A DNA stretch of 64,000 nt from Globodera rostochiensis. Lineage: Eukaryota; Nematoda; Chromadorea; Rhabditida; Heteroderidae. The notes below the pieces were generated by a model that was not told the origin of the DNA, made no database searches, and saw only the letters and a program-made list of their open reading frames with translations. Below are positions 48,227 through 58,742 of the stretch, in pieces. Position numbers and translations under genes: made by a program. Within the stretch, counting starts at the first letter, position 1. The number at the start of each line of letters is the position of its first letter. The stretch lies in the NCBI GenBank assembly GCA_018350325.1, contig JAEVLN010000017.1, forward strand, positions 1,698,666 through 1,762,665, in the 5' to 3' direction.

Positions 48227-48671
48227 ACGTCCGTCAGTCACCATGGTGCACTTTTAGATGCGAATTCGCGTGATTTTGTTTGGACCGGTCTCCTTCTGAA
48301 AATAATTTAAATCAAACCGAAAGAAAGGGTCAGATGGTGCGAATTTCGCATTTTTTTTTCACTCACCCCTTCCCCCTCCCCGGGGCAGAGAACAATGGGC
48401 CTGAAGGGAGGGGAGGGAGGGGGGGGGGGGTGTTCAGCGATTGAATAAGCTTAAATTTTGCATTTGCAGCCGAAGGACATTCGATTTTTTTCATTTCCTT
48501 GTGGTCTTTTTGTGGTTTTTTTGAACAAATGAAAATAAAAAGCATTTTTCTTTAAAAAAATTTCCCGGAGTTGCCGCCCCCTCCCCCCCCCATGCGTTAG
48601 GCTCTAATTTTTCAAAATTCTCCTTTGTGACAGAAGGGCTCAAATTAATTTTCCCTGTCCTCCACTTTAAA
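48227..48671. other. Spacer with poly-G run and duplicated upstream segment
   Basis: 48409-48660 (G run, GTGTTCAGCGATTGAATAAG, CTTTTTGTGGTTTTTTTGAA) is repeated upstream of the second gene copy at 50512-50830. It may contain promoter sequence of both copies. Confidence 0.5.
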
Positions 48672-49649
48672 ATGTCGTCTCACTCTTCCGACCCTGACAC
48701 CCATGCAAATTCGACATGGGTGAGCGAAAGCAGGCCACAGTGTGGCCATCTCCACGCGGAATACCGCGCGGTTAACATTCGGCTTAGAAGCCACCGAATG
48801 TTTTCTGACGCACTCCACGTCGTGGCTAACGCCGGTAATAATAAAATTAAATAAAAAGTTTAATCCCGCCCTTCTAGTGACCGGTAATTTGATCACCCAC
48901 CATGCGGTGATGATTTCCTTTCTCTGCCCCCATTGTCCAGCCACCTCCGCTCGTTATCATATGACGTGCGACTTTTCACGCCAAGGGAAACACGCAGAGT
49001 TGGACCCCAATCTTAAAAAAAATTTTACTTAAACTTTTAGGTGGGGCAGATACCAGGCCCATGTGGAAACTCTGCAAAACAGAACCATTTCTGTTTCGTG
49101 GTCTGATGCCCTGAGCGCATATGACACCATGTGGGGAGACGGCTACGACCTGCTCTCCAACAATTGCCAACGTTGGGCAACGACTTTTTTCAAAAAAGGT
49201 AAAATACATTTTTTGCATAAAATCCTGCAAAGCATTTTTTAAATTAATTTTTATCTCAGAATAGAAAATGTACTTTCATTCTTTTTGAAAACTTTATAAA
49301 AAAAAGTTCGCTCTTTGGGGAGTGGATTTTTGGTCCAAGAAAAGTCATTTATTAGGGACGCATTTTAGTTGGAAAAAATTTGAGTTTTAAGGGTACATTT
49401 TTCGTCTTTATTGCGTTTTCAAAAACTTAGGGAAAATGTGCCAAAATATGATCTTTTCGCAAATCCAAAAGTGCATAAAATCTTAAATTTCCTCAGGAAT
49501 TTTCGGAAAAATGCTTTAAATATGGATTTATTATAAAAAATTGCTAAATATTAAATCAAACAAAATTTTCAGTAGCAAAGAAATCAGTAACTCAGGAAGA
49601 ATGTGCAATTGTCAAACGCCAACTCATTGGCGAGCTAGAGGAGCGCAAC
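48672..49649 (+). CDS. Unknown protein with possible permuted papain-like core
   Basis: Exons 48672-48834, 48878-48998, 49041-49198 and 49573-49649, GT-AG with consistent phases. The frame stays open from exon 4 to a TAG at 49758, so the 3' end is unsure. About 173 residues are supported. No signal peptide. Landmarks: CGHLHAEYRAVNI, LITHHAVMISFLCPHCP, YHMTCDFSRQGKH, then GYDLLSNNCQRWATTFFKK. A His in HHAVMI followed much later by a Cys in NNCQRW is the order seen in LRAT/PPPDE-type circularly permuted papain folds, which act as peptidases or acyltransferases. That assignment is inference from motif order only. Introns 1 and 2 are just 43 and 42 bp. A broken paralogue lies at 50836. Confidence 0.6.
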
Positions 49650-49919
49650 GTGAGAAATTTATTGGGTGCAGGGCCGTATCTAGAGCAACTTTTCGTGTGG
49701 GGCAAGCCAAAAAAGTCGGTTCTTAGGAGTGCATTTTTGGTTTTAATTGCGTTTAAATAGTCATACGGCCCGATGAACGCGTCTCGGGTCCGTCCTCCTC
49801 TTCTCTTTGCTCCTCTTCGCCATTTGCAAATTATTTCCTCGTATCCTTTGGTTCTTCTGAAGATGAGCACTGCTTCGCTATAATATTTAATAAGCATTAG
49901 TTCGCATTAATTTGTAAAA

Positions 49920-50320
49920 TAATAGAAAATTCTGGCGCATTCTGGATTTCCAGAACATCAAATAACACATTCTGGTGCATACTGACTTTCCGGAAAACCT
50001 AATTCTGGTCCAGATGGCTTTCCGGAATAGAAAATTCTGGTGCATTCCGGATTTCCAGAACATCAAATAACACATTCTGGTGCATATTGACTTTCCGGAA
50101 AACCTAATTCTGGTCCAGATGGCTTTCCGGAATAGAAAATTCTTGTGGATTCTGGGTTTCCAAAACATCAAATAACGCATTCTGGTGCATATTGATTCCG
50201 GAAACCCTAATTCTGGTCCAGATGGCTTTCCGGAATAAAAAATTCTGGTGCCTTCTGGGTTTCCAGAACATCAAATAACGCATTCTGGTGCATATTGACT
50301 TTTCGGAAAACCTAATTCAG
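49920..50320. repeat. ~105-bp tandem repeat, four copies
   Basis: Unit contains AATTCTGGTGCATTCTGG, TTTCCAGAACATCAAATAAC and CTTTCCGGAAAACCTAATTC. Copies differ at several bases. The internal words TTCTGG/CCAGAA and TTCCGG/CCGGAA recall the cassettes. An open minus-strand frame across it (repeated FLFRKAIWTRIRFSGKS) is compositional. Confidence 0.85.
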
Positions 50321-50393
50321 CTTCAAAAAATTGCCGCATTTTTAAATTTTTGGTTTAAAATCTTTTAACAAATCGCGTCAAAACTTCTAAATT

Positions 50394-50416
50394 TGTGGCG
50401 CCTATCGGCACCGCCG
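50394..50416. repeat. GC-rich hairpin core, diverged copy
   Basis: GGCGCCTATCGGCACCGCCGA with the same left flank (TTAACAAATCG.GTCAAAA) and right flank (GTGAAGCAGAATTCTCAAAA) as other family members, so the repeat unit is larger than the hairpin. Confidence 0.75.
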
Positions 50417-50835
50417 ACCCCCTACCACCAAAAGTGAAGCAGAATTCTCAAAAATTACTTTATTTTGAAGCTAAATTCTAAATTTTTCAAAAAAGTCTCG
50501 GGTTTTAAAGGGAGGGGAGGGGGGGGGGGTGTTGGGAGGGGGGGGGGGGGGGTGTTCAGCGATTGAATAAGCACAAATTTGCAGTCGAACGACATTCGAC
50601 CACACGAACATAAATCATCTCTTTTTGTGATTTTTACATTTCCTTGCGGTCTTTTTGTGGTTTTTTTGAAGAAATGACAATAAAAAGCATTTTTTTTTAA
50701 CAACTATGTTAAAATCTTTAAAAAAAATTTTCCGGAGTTGCCGACCCCTCCCCATGCATTAGGCTCTGATTTTTCAAAATGCTCCTTTATGACAGAAAGT
50801 TGCTCAAATTAATTTTCCCTGCCCTCCATTTTAAA

Positions 50836-51270
50836 ATGTCTCACTTTCCGACCCAGACACCCACGGCAATTCGACATGGGTGAGCGAAAGCAGACCACAA
50901 TGTGGCCATCTCCACGCGGAATACCGCGCGGTTAACATCGGCTTAGAAGCCACCGAATGTTTTCCGACGCCCTTCACGTCATGGCTAATGCCGGTAATAA
51001 TAAAATTTAATCGATTGATATATATTTTGTTCGATTTTTTTAGACCCGGCATTTTTGAAGCTTATTTGACAACGCCCAATACAAAATTTTTTTGCGACTA
51101 CATATTAATGCACGAGGAAGTCATGAGCATTCTCATCGGCCCCTTGCTAGCCTACACCGCCACGCACAACAATAGTTTTCATTGGTCAAACCTCTTCTTT
51201 TACCAACAATGTAGGAATTTGTTTAAAAATGATTTATATGATTATTATTTAGTACCCGCCGGCAGTTGAA
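50836..51270 (+). pseudogene. Frameshifted paralogue of the 48672 gene
   Basis: Exon 1 is about 90% identical to 48672-48834 but has lost one base early (before ACCCAGACACCC) and another in GTTAACATCGG, so the ATG frame stops after 15 codons. The GTAATAATAAAATT donor region is conserved. The following sequence (from 51043) does not match exon 2 of the other copy; it has its own open frame (MHEEVMSILIGPLLAYTATHN), so the second copy is chimeric or diverged. Confidence 0.65.
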
Positions 51271-51715
51271 AGTCGGCAGTGAGAAAAGTTTGTGAGGGTT
51301 CGGGGAAACTATTTTGTTGAATAGATTGTAATTGCTTTTGTTATGATTGTTATTTTCCTATTTTTGTAAAAAAAAATTATTTCGAAAAAGCGACATTTTT
51401 TATGATATGACCTAGTAATTCCCTAGAGGAGGAGGCACCTATGCCAGATCTTGCAAAAAAACGGACATAGGATAGAGAACATTAAATTAATGGAATCGTG
51501 TCGATAAACAGTATTTTGAGTTATTTTCTTCAGTAAAAAAGCGTCACGCACTTCGCTCTGGAAAACTTTTTTTCCTCGGGCCAATTCTTCTTAAATTTGC
51601 ATTATCGCTAGAAAATAAAATAACGCATCGTTTTTCAGTATCATGGTTAATGAATGCGGCCCAGGATTTTTGAAATAAATTAATTTTCCAAACATTTATT
51701 TTTTTTTTGAAATAG

Positions 51716-53325
51716 ATGGCCAGAAGAACGCTCTTTTTAAAAAGCTTAACAGCAAAAAGGGAGCTGAAGAGCTTAAGAAAAAAAGGGAAGAAAGGCGCGC
51801 GAGTGCTGCAAAGGCGCATGAGGCACGGCTGACCAAGAAAAGTGAGTTTAATGGAAATTTCACCCAATTTTTAGAAAATCACGCTTTTTATTCAGGAAGC
51901 GACAATGAAGAATCCACGGAGGCGATCTCAACTGCTGCTGAACCATCGACAGAAGCGCAACACACCGAATGTGTCCAGCAAATCGAAGCACTCAATCGAG
52001 GCGATGGAAGGACAGAACGCAGCCCTAGCAATCAACGGAGTAAGGAGGAGGCCAAACAGCTGAGGAACGCCGTTGAGGATCGGCAAAAACAAAAGCAAAT
52101 ACTAATTCTACTTAGTTGGTTGCCGAACACTAAACAGCTTATTCAAGAAGCTGTCGCCAACAAACTGAGCTTTGTCCTCCACGATCAAGGAGGAATTCGA
52201 GCGGCTGCCGGCTCGCTCCGGAACAAGATCTCCGCATCTGCAGTTCCGTCGGACTAACCATCAACCAGCGCAAGCGGCTAAAAACAGAACTTGGTCGTCG
52301 TCAACTGGACATTCTTGCCACGACTGACGCGGTTGATGAGCTTAAAAGTGCCTTTTTCGATGAAGAAAACCACCAAATTAAACGACTAGAATTTTGGTCC
52401 ATATTTTTGCTCAAAATCAATTTTTAATTATAAATTTTTCAGGAAACCGGAAACAAAATACATGCCCTTTCTGTGCTGGATCCAACCGAAGCGCTTTCAG
52501 CTCGCATCAGGCGTCTTTCGTCTCCCGAACAGCTCCAATTTTGGCATGGGAATGAACGGCTGCTGATCTGCATAGTCGCAGATGCAGGCGGAGGATGGAC
52601 AAAGTTGGGGGCACTGATCGGAAATGTGAAGCGCACACCGGGCTCTCCAAAAAACTTCCTCCTCCTCGTCAAATTAAAGGGCATCCTCTTGATTTTTTCG
52701 TCACAGGGGATCTGATGTTTCTGTCCCACATCTACGGCCATCGTGGTCCGTGCTCAGTTGCTCCGTGCGTTTTCTCTGAGGCGAGTTTGATGAGCCGTCA
52801 AAACGAGCACACACTACGTCCACTGGAGAAAATGAAGACAGACGCAGCCAAATTCAAATCGGAGGGATTAGCTGGTATGCGTGAACATCTGAGGAGCCGT
52901 CAATGTGCTGCCATGGAATTCTGGTCGATTTTGTTGTTGTGTTAGAATTGTTTCCCTTTCAAATGAATTTCAGCCCACTTCTGGACATTGCGATGGAAGC
53001 GGTAGTGCCACCCAGTCTACATATCGTCATGGGGAACTTTGACAGGCTTTTGGAAAAATTGCGTCAGCTTTGCGCAATTCACGGCAACTGTTAGGTGGAC
53101 CAACTCGAGCAGCGGCTAGAAATGTTGGGCGCGTACAAAAGCAGATGGTTCCAGCAGTACAATGGGAATGAAATCCGCAACGCACTCCGAGGGACAGCAC
53201 CCGAACACATCACCACTCACTGTCTTCCACCATCACCGCGAAGGGACGCCATCTGCTACGCATTGAAGCTGCTCTCGCTTCACCCATTTTCTATTTATTG
53301 GTCGCATAATAAATTTTCTTAGTTA
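51716..53325 (+). pseudogene. Decayed transposon-like ORF
   Basis: Pieces in successive frames: 51716-51841 spliced to 51896-52257 (Lys/Glu-rich, then an N-terminal region ending in a stop), 52215-52400 (+1 frame, TINQRKRLKTELGRRQLD), 52442-52690 (IVADAGGGWTKLGALIGNV), 52595-52925 (TGDLMFLSHIYGHRG, with a PC pair), 52960-53093 (PPSLHIVMGNFDRLLEKLR) and, after a TAG, 53095-53325 (LEQRLEMLGAYK). The order GGG.TKL...GN, GD.MFL...G..G, PPSLHI..G is typical of a transposon-associated protein family common in nematodes and cnidarians whose catalytic class I cannot name. At least two frameshifts and one stop make it inactive. Confidence 0.6.
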
Positions 53326-53329
53326 CACA

Positions 53330-54150
53330 AAAAAATCCGCCCAACGATTGATCGTTGATTTGGTGCAAAAAGATCGAATTACATAGACTGCTTATTCGAT
53401 TAATCGTTTTACCAAACGTGGTACTCAAAATTTTTAAATTTCCGTGAGTATCGAAACGATTTGTCTGTATTTATGTAATATCTCTAACTACAGGCAATGT
53501 CCGCCATTTGGCATAGGTGGAGGGAAAACGGAAAAAAACCCTCGAGGAGGAGGGCAAAGGGGAAACCAAAAATGGGTGAAAATTGGGGGGGGGGGTGGCG
53601 GCGTGAGAGGTCAACAAAAAAACAGTGAGGTTGAAAATGATTTGCAACAGTACGCAAAAATCGCCCCCACTCTTTTGCCTCTGCTGATTGTTTCAGCGCC
53701 AACATTTCCCAGAACAGGCGGAGGCCATAAATTTTGTATTTGTCGTCATGTTTGACTTGTGGCTCTGCTTGGTACAATCGAATTCAGCGGTTGAATTTTG
53801 TGTTCAGGCCGAGGCCAGGGACTCAATTTGTTAAGAGATTCGCAACCAAAATTTTAAAAATACGATAATTTTTGAAACTTTTTAAGAATAGAGGTCCGGC
53901 GTTAAAATTTTTCGGAAATTTTAACAATTTTTGTTAAAAAACCACTTTGAAGAAAGAAGTTATGGCTCCTCAAATTTTGCAAAACCATAGGGGGGACCCT
54001 TTTGGCCAAAATTTGTGAAAAATATTTTTTATTCAAAAATTTTCTCTAAATATGTTATTTGATGCACTGATTACGAATTAGTCAAGTCAATAGTATATAC
54101 AAAAGTTTTGAATTGGTTGATTTTAAATTAATAATGAAATACCTAATAGT
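53330..54150. other. Spacer, low-information
   Basis: Includes a G-rich stretch (53585-53605) and, at 54040-54080, a segment inversely related to 59270-59340 (GACGAATTCGTAATCA). No gene. Confidence 0.4.
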
Positions 54151-54345
54151 AAAGATTAGGCAAAATGAACCCCGGGTGGGACTCGAACCTACGTCTTTCA
54201 CCCAATCCGTGGGCAGCTCTTCCAACTGAGCTACCGGGGCATCCCATTTGCCTTCTTCTTTATGGATGATCTTTTGCCCCCGCCATAGGCGTTTTAACCG
54301 TCTCGTCCAACTAGCGGAATTCTCTCTCATCCTTACAGCTCCATC
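54150..54345 (-). repeat. tRNA-derived element, copy B
   Basis: tRNA-like core 54169-54240 on the minus strand: acceptor GCCCCGG with CCGGGGT, D-arm GCTC...GAGC, A-box TAGCTCAGTTGG, B-box GGTTCGAGTCC. Weak anticodon stem, with a C instead of U before the would-be anticodon, so probably not a working tRNA. About 100 bp upstream of the core (CGAGACGGTTAAAACGCC, AAAGAAGAAGGCAAATGGGA) and 25 bp downstream are shared with the other copies. Confidence 0.8.
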
Positions 54346-54429
54346 CTCAACGAGACCGGTCACTCGGTCCATCGATCGATCTCACATCGATCGCTTCGCT
54401 GGCGACGGTTGGGCAACCATCCGATGCTA

Positions 54430-54529
54430 CCAGTAAAGAATAGGCAAAATGGTAACCCCGGGTGGGACTTGAACCCACCTGCTTCACCCAATCCGTGGGC
54501 AGCTCTTCCAACTGAGCTACCGGGGCATC
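54430..54529 (-). repeat. tRNA-derived element, copy C (3' part)
   Basis: tRNA-like core 54455-54526 (minus), best preserved of the three, T-stem GTGGG/CCCAC intact. Its upstream half is displaced to 55105-55200 by the foldback element. Confidence 0.8.
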
Positions 54530-55104
54530 ACATTCGGTCGGGGTCGTTTCGGCGCAGCCAGTTCGGCGCGATCAGTTCGGCGCGGTTTTTTCGGCGCCAT
54601 ACCGTTTCGGCGCGGTCTCGTTTCTGCGCCGCTCGTTTCGGCGCGACCAGTTCGGCGCCCACACAAAAAATATTAGTTCGGCGCCGACAAATATTAATAT
54701 TGAAAATCGATTTTAATCAAAATTATTCACTTGAATTCTATTTCCTAATATTTTAGCATGCACCATCAAGACTTAAAGCTGCTCCTTTAAACATTCGAAT
54801 AAGACGTGTGATCGATTATTGTTGTTTAATATTTGATATTTATTTATTGTATTTTGGCAAAAAGCTTATTCGGATGTTTAAAAGAGCAGCTTTAAGTCTT
54901 GATGGTGCATGCTAAAATATTAGGAAATAGAATTCAAGTGAATAATTTTGATTAAAATCGATTTTCAATATTAATATTTGTCGGCGCCGAACTAATATTT
55001 TTTGTGTGGGCGCCGAACTGGTCGCGCCAAAACGAGAGGCGCCGAAACGAGACCGCGAGCCGAAAAAACCGCGCCGAACTGATCGCGCCGAAACGAGCGG
55101 TTCC
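54530..55104. mobile_element. Foldback element inserted in tRNA-derived copy C
   Basis: About 575 bp. Left arm about 54541-54806 and right arm about 54863-55100 are inverse complements with few mismatches around a ~56-bp loop. Outer parts are arrays of TTCGGCGC/GCGCCGAA words; inner parts are unique AT-rich sequence (AATAGAATTCAAGTGAATAA). ATC is present on both sides, where an uninterrupted element has a single ATC. No coding capacity. Confidence 0.85.
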
Positions 55105-55200
55105 GATCCCATTTGCCTTCTTCTTTATGGTTGATCTTTTGCCCCCGCCATAGGCGTTTTAACCGTCTCGTCCAACCAGCGAAATTTTCTCTCATCCTTA
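55105..55200 (-). repeat. tRNA-derived element, copy C (5' part)
   Basis: Matches 54240-54345 of copy B closely (AAAGAAGAAGGCAAATGGGA, GGCGGGGGCAAAAGATC, CGAGACGGTTAAAACGCC) and completes copy C across the foldback insertion. Confidence 0.8.
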
Positions 55201-55512
55201 CATAATTAAGTTAAGTGAAATAAAATGCAGTCATTAAATGCTTGTTACTACCATCCACACATCACATACAGTAATTTTTTACAAATTTAGTGTAGATCAA
55301 AAATGCAACGTTGAATAAAAATAAAACTCAAATAATCTCCAAATACCATTACGCATGTCAATAATGCCAAATACAAAATGGTTGAATGACTTTTCTCCTC
55401 TTTTTTCTTCCCAATTCTGCCAAATTGGCATCATTCAAATTTGGGCTCCGTTATCAACCATCCACAGAAAGCTTTTTCGCTGGTTTCGAGTTGATTTTCT
55501 TTAAATAAAATT

Positions 55513-58500
55513 TAGTTGAATTTTTTTTTGATACACTCAAATGGTTTATAAACTCCCAAAACTTTTCCCTAGCACCAAAATGCCAATATTCTCACCCTGA
55601 TTAGTACGTGGACGGAAAACTTTTGTCGCAACCGCACACATAAAGCGGAAATAAAAATCTTCAGGCGCAATAGCCGATTTTGCCTTCTGCAAAAATGTAA
55701 ATTGAATAAATTATTCGAATTACCTAACTATTTAGAGATAACGCAATATTTGGTTAATTGAGAATATTTTTTTCAATTATCAAAATCAAAATAGGTATGT
55801 GTTTAAAAGCGTTTTGTTTATTGTGTACTATGAGCTTTTTCTATATTTAACTCTATATCCTAATGATCTGACGTCATAGTTTTAGAGATTTGGTGATATA
55901 CAAAAAGTGGTGTGACGTCAAGAAATACAGATTCTTGTAATCCGAATTTTAAAGGATCCAAAGTCAGATCAGAAAATTTCATGGAATTTGAAAAAAACCC
56001 TTTCTTGTGAGTAATATGACCTTTTCAGTCTCGTGTTTCACCACAACTCTATTCACCAAATCAATTTTTTTGCGCCAATTGAATTGTGCCAATATGTCGA
56101 TGATGCCGGGGATTATGACAAAATTTTCGATAACATTTGAATACGTTTGACCACGATCGCGGGAGCAGTCCTCACAAGATGCCACCAAAATGTTTGCATT
56201 ATTTCTGCAATTAAAAACGACAAAGACAAACAAAATTAACAAAAAAAAAACTTTTGCAACAACTCCATTTGCCTTTCACTCAGCTCCTCAAAGGTTAAGC
56301 CCAACAATAAACTGTAATCGGTTCGCCCGCTTTCCTTCAAAAACTGAAATAATTAATGCAACATTATTTTAATGTCAATTAATGGGTTTGTTCGGATATT
56401 TATAAGTTCATAAATAGCAGTAATATCAATCAGGCATTTAAATTCTTGGGCATCTCAAAATTTAAATTAAAAAGGGGAGCCATTCAATCATATATGTATC
56501 TATCTTAAACAACAAAAAAAAGCGCGCCCAAAATGGACAAAAAATTAGCGATTTTCACAAGTTTTAAGTTATAAATTTTTTGAGAATAGATAATCAGTTA
56601 GCTTTCGCTTAATCAAAGTTTCAAAAATTGATAGTTTGGTATGGCATCAACTTTATTTAATTTGCTTATGTAAAAAGAGAGTATTTGATGAATATAAAAT
56701 ATGGTAAAAGAAAAAAAAATTGCTTTAGGTGATTCGAAAAGACCTAGAGTTGTTTTTTGTAGATCTAATCGTCACATTCTCGAAAATAAAGAAAAGGAGG
56801 ATTTTAAAAAAGATGATAGGGTTCAAATAAATACAGGTTTATTTCAATAAACAAAAGGAAGGAATTTTTCTTTTTATGAAAAGCAACTCTATTCTTCTTA
56901 TATTTAGAAAACTGGAAAATTGTTTGTAAACGTTGAAAAGTTATAAAGCTGAATTTGCACGGTTACGGGAGGGGACAACTTCTACTATTATATCCCTATC
57001 ATTCAGGGCACCTATGCTTGTTAAATTAAATTATTAATAAAAAGCTTTTATGAATTTTGGGAAACATTAGATTTAGAGGGAGCAGCACAACATTTCCACC
57101 CCCGTTAATTTTGCCCTAACGGGATCTGTAAAAGAGGGGGGAAAAGGCAGGGGTAATCTCGCCACTAAATTCTGAATTCCTTCCCGCTCTCGAAAATATT
57201 TTTTTTTGGCTTCTAGAAAATATGCATTTCAAAATGTTAAAAAACAGCTACCATAGCATCTCGCGACAGAATGCCGATAAATTTTGTGTAGACGTCGTCC
57301 TCCAACAAAATTCCATTCCGGAAAAAGCATCCCTCTCTTTTCTCTTTAAGCATTGCTCGATTGGCCTCACTCATTTTCTTTTCGGTTTCGTCGTACAGAT
57401 CCAAAAATCGAAAGGTTGGATTTTTCCCGTCTTTTGGATAACGTTTTATGGCTGGCAACTGAAAATAATGTGTAAATTTCATAATAAATGTAACACGCCG
57501 AGGGTCGATGGTTTGATTGCGCTCGGGGCGCTACTTGGTAAATTCATAGCTCCCAGGTTCAAAATCACTCAAAACCACTTTTATTAAGGGCTGAGAACCG
57601 ATAGAACAATCAATATTTTATTGGGATGAGAATTTAAACCGGTTTTTAAACCGGTTCAAACTTTGAAAAACCATAAGGGGGAACCCTTTTGAAAGTCTTT
57701 TTGCCCTTAATTTCCAAAAATTTAAACCGGCTCAAAAACCGCTTTAAATTCTCAATTTATGACAATTCGTAATCAGCTCCAATAAAATTTTTGACTGCTC
57801 TATTTGTTTCAGCCCCTATAATTAAAAATAATATTAATTATTATCATTGCCTTTTGATGGTCCAATGATCCCTTAACGTCAAATTTGTATGCAAAATCCA
57901 AAGATATTTGCTGCATTTCATCATTATCATTATTTTTCTCAGGGATTGGATCATTTTTTTGCTTTTCCGGGATCAAATTTTTCATCACCAGAAACATTCG
58001 TTCTTCCCCTGGCACTCCATAGCTGTTGTCCTGAATTCATAATTCACAAAACATTGAAAGCAATGAAACTGAAGCAGTACTCGTCAAAAATAAAAGACCT
58101 TTATGCCAAAAAGTGCAAAAAATTTTGGAAGCAGCGATTGTTGTCCATAGAAGTTGAATTCTTCCTCCATTCTCACACAATAACTCCTCAAGTGTTTCCA
58201 AAAAAAGTCCAATTCCGCTTTCGGCTTCGTTCTGTGAGCTTTTTGATCATTTACTGTCAGCATCTCCTTGCCCGTCTTCACGTCCTTGATGAAGAACAGC
58301 TGGTCCGCTGTTTTGATGAAAATGTCCACATTGGACAAACGTCCGTTGGGGTTTGAAATCTGTCGAAGTTCACCCTTCTTCAAAGAATTCTGAAAAATTA
58401 ACACGTACAAGGTGAGTAAATGAATTTTTCGACAAATTGTAGACGTACCAGCAGTTGCAGCTTCGGAACATTCTTATTCCACAAAGCCATAAGGTTGTCG

Positions 58501-58742
58501 AATGCCTGTGGCGCATAAGCAATAAATTCAAACTGCCGCGTTCCCGTACCGATCAAATATTTTTGATCATCGGTTGAGGTCGAAGTGTTCGACAATGCAT
58601 GGATCAGACACTTACGAATCGCATCAATTCGACTTTCCACGCGTTCTTCTACTTGGTATGGAGGATTATTTGCCAATATTCTGATCAAAATATGAAAAAG
58701 AGGCAAAATGCGTAACGAAATTGGAACGGTAGAACCGAGCAT
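55513..58742 (-). CDS. Divergent phosphatidylinositol-phosphate kinase (PIPK)
   Basis: Seven minus-strand exons: 58449-58742, 58099-58389, 57851-58030, 57252-57458, 56252-56343, 56021-56204, 55513-55686; 473 residues with consistent phases. Core PIPK motifs in order: FFIKDV with the ATP lysine (about K133), QQSLLPKFFALFGIK, MFLVMKNLIP, FDVKGS (248-250), a Lys/Arg-rich lipid-facing segment, SGRTDYSLLLG with the catalytic Asp (333), IIPGIIDIL with the Mg-binding Asp (391), and FYFRFMCAVATKVF. The family phosphorylates PI4P or PI5P to PI(4,5)P2 at membranes. Divergent points: no classic GKSGS loop, HD after SLLLGI replaced by TF, and a novel ~98-residue first exon with a hydrophobic start. Intron 3 must use a GC donor (57850-57849). 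Type I versus II cannot be assigned. Confidence 0.85.

Noticed and set aside
54169..54526. Functional tRNA genes
   Set aside because: Weak anticodon stem, no U before the supposed anticodon, repeated copies with long shared flanks; more likely tRNA-derived repeats.
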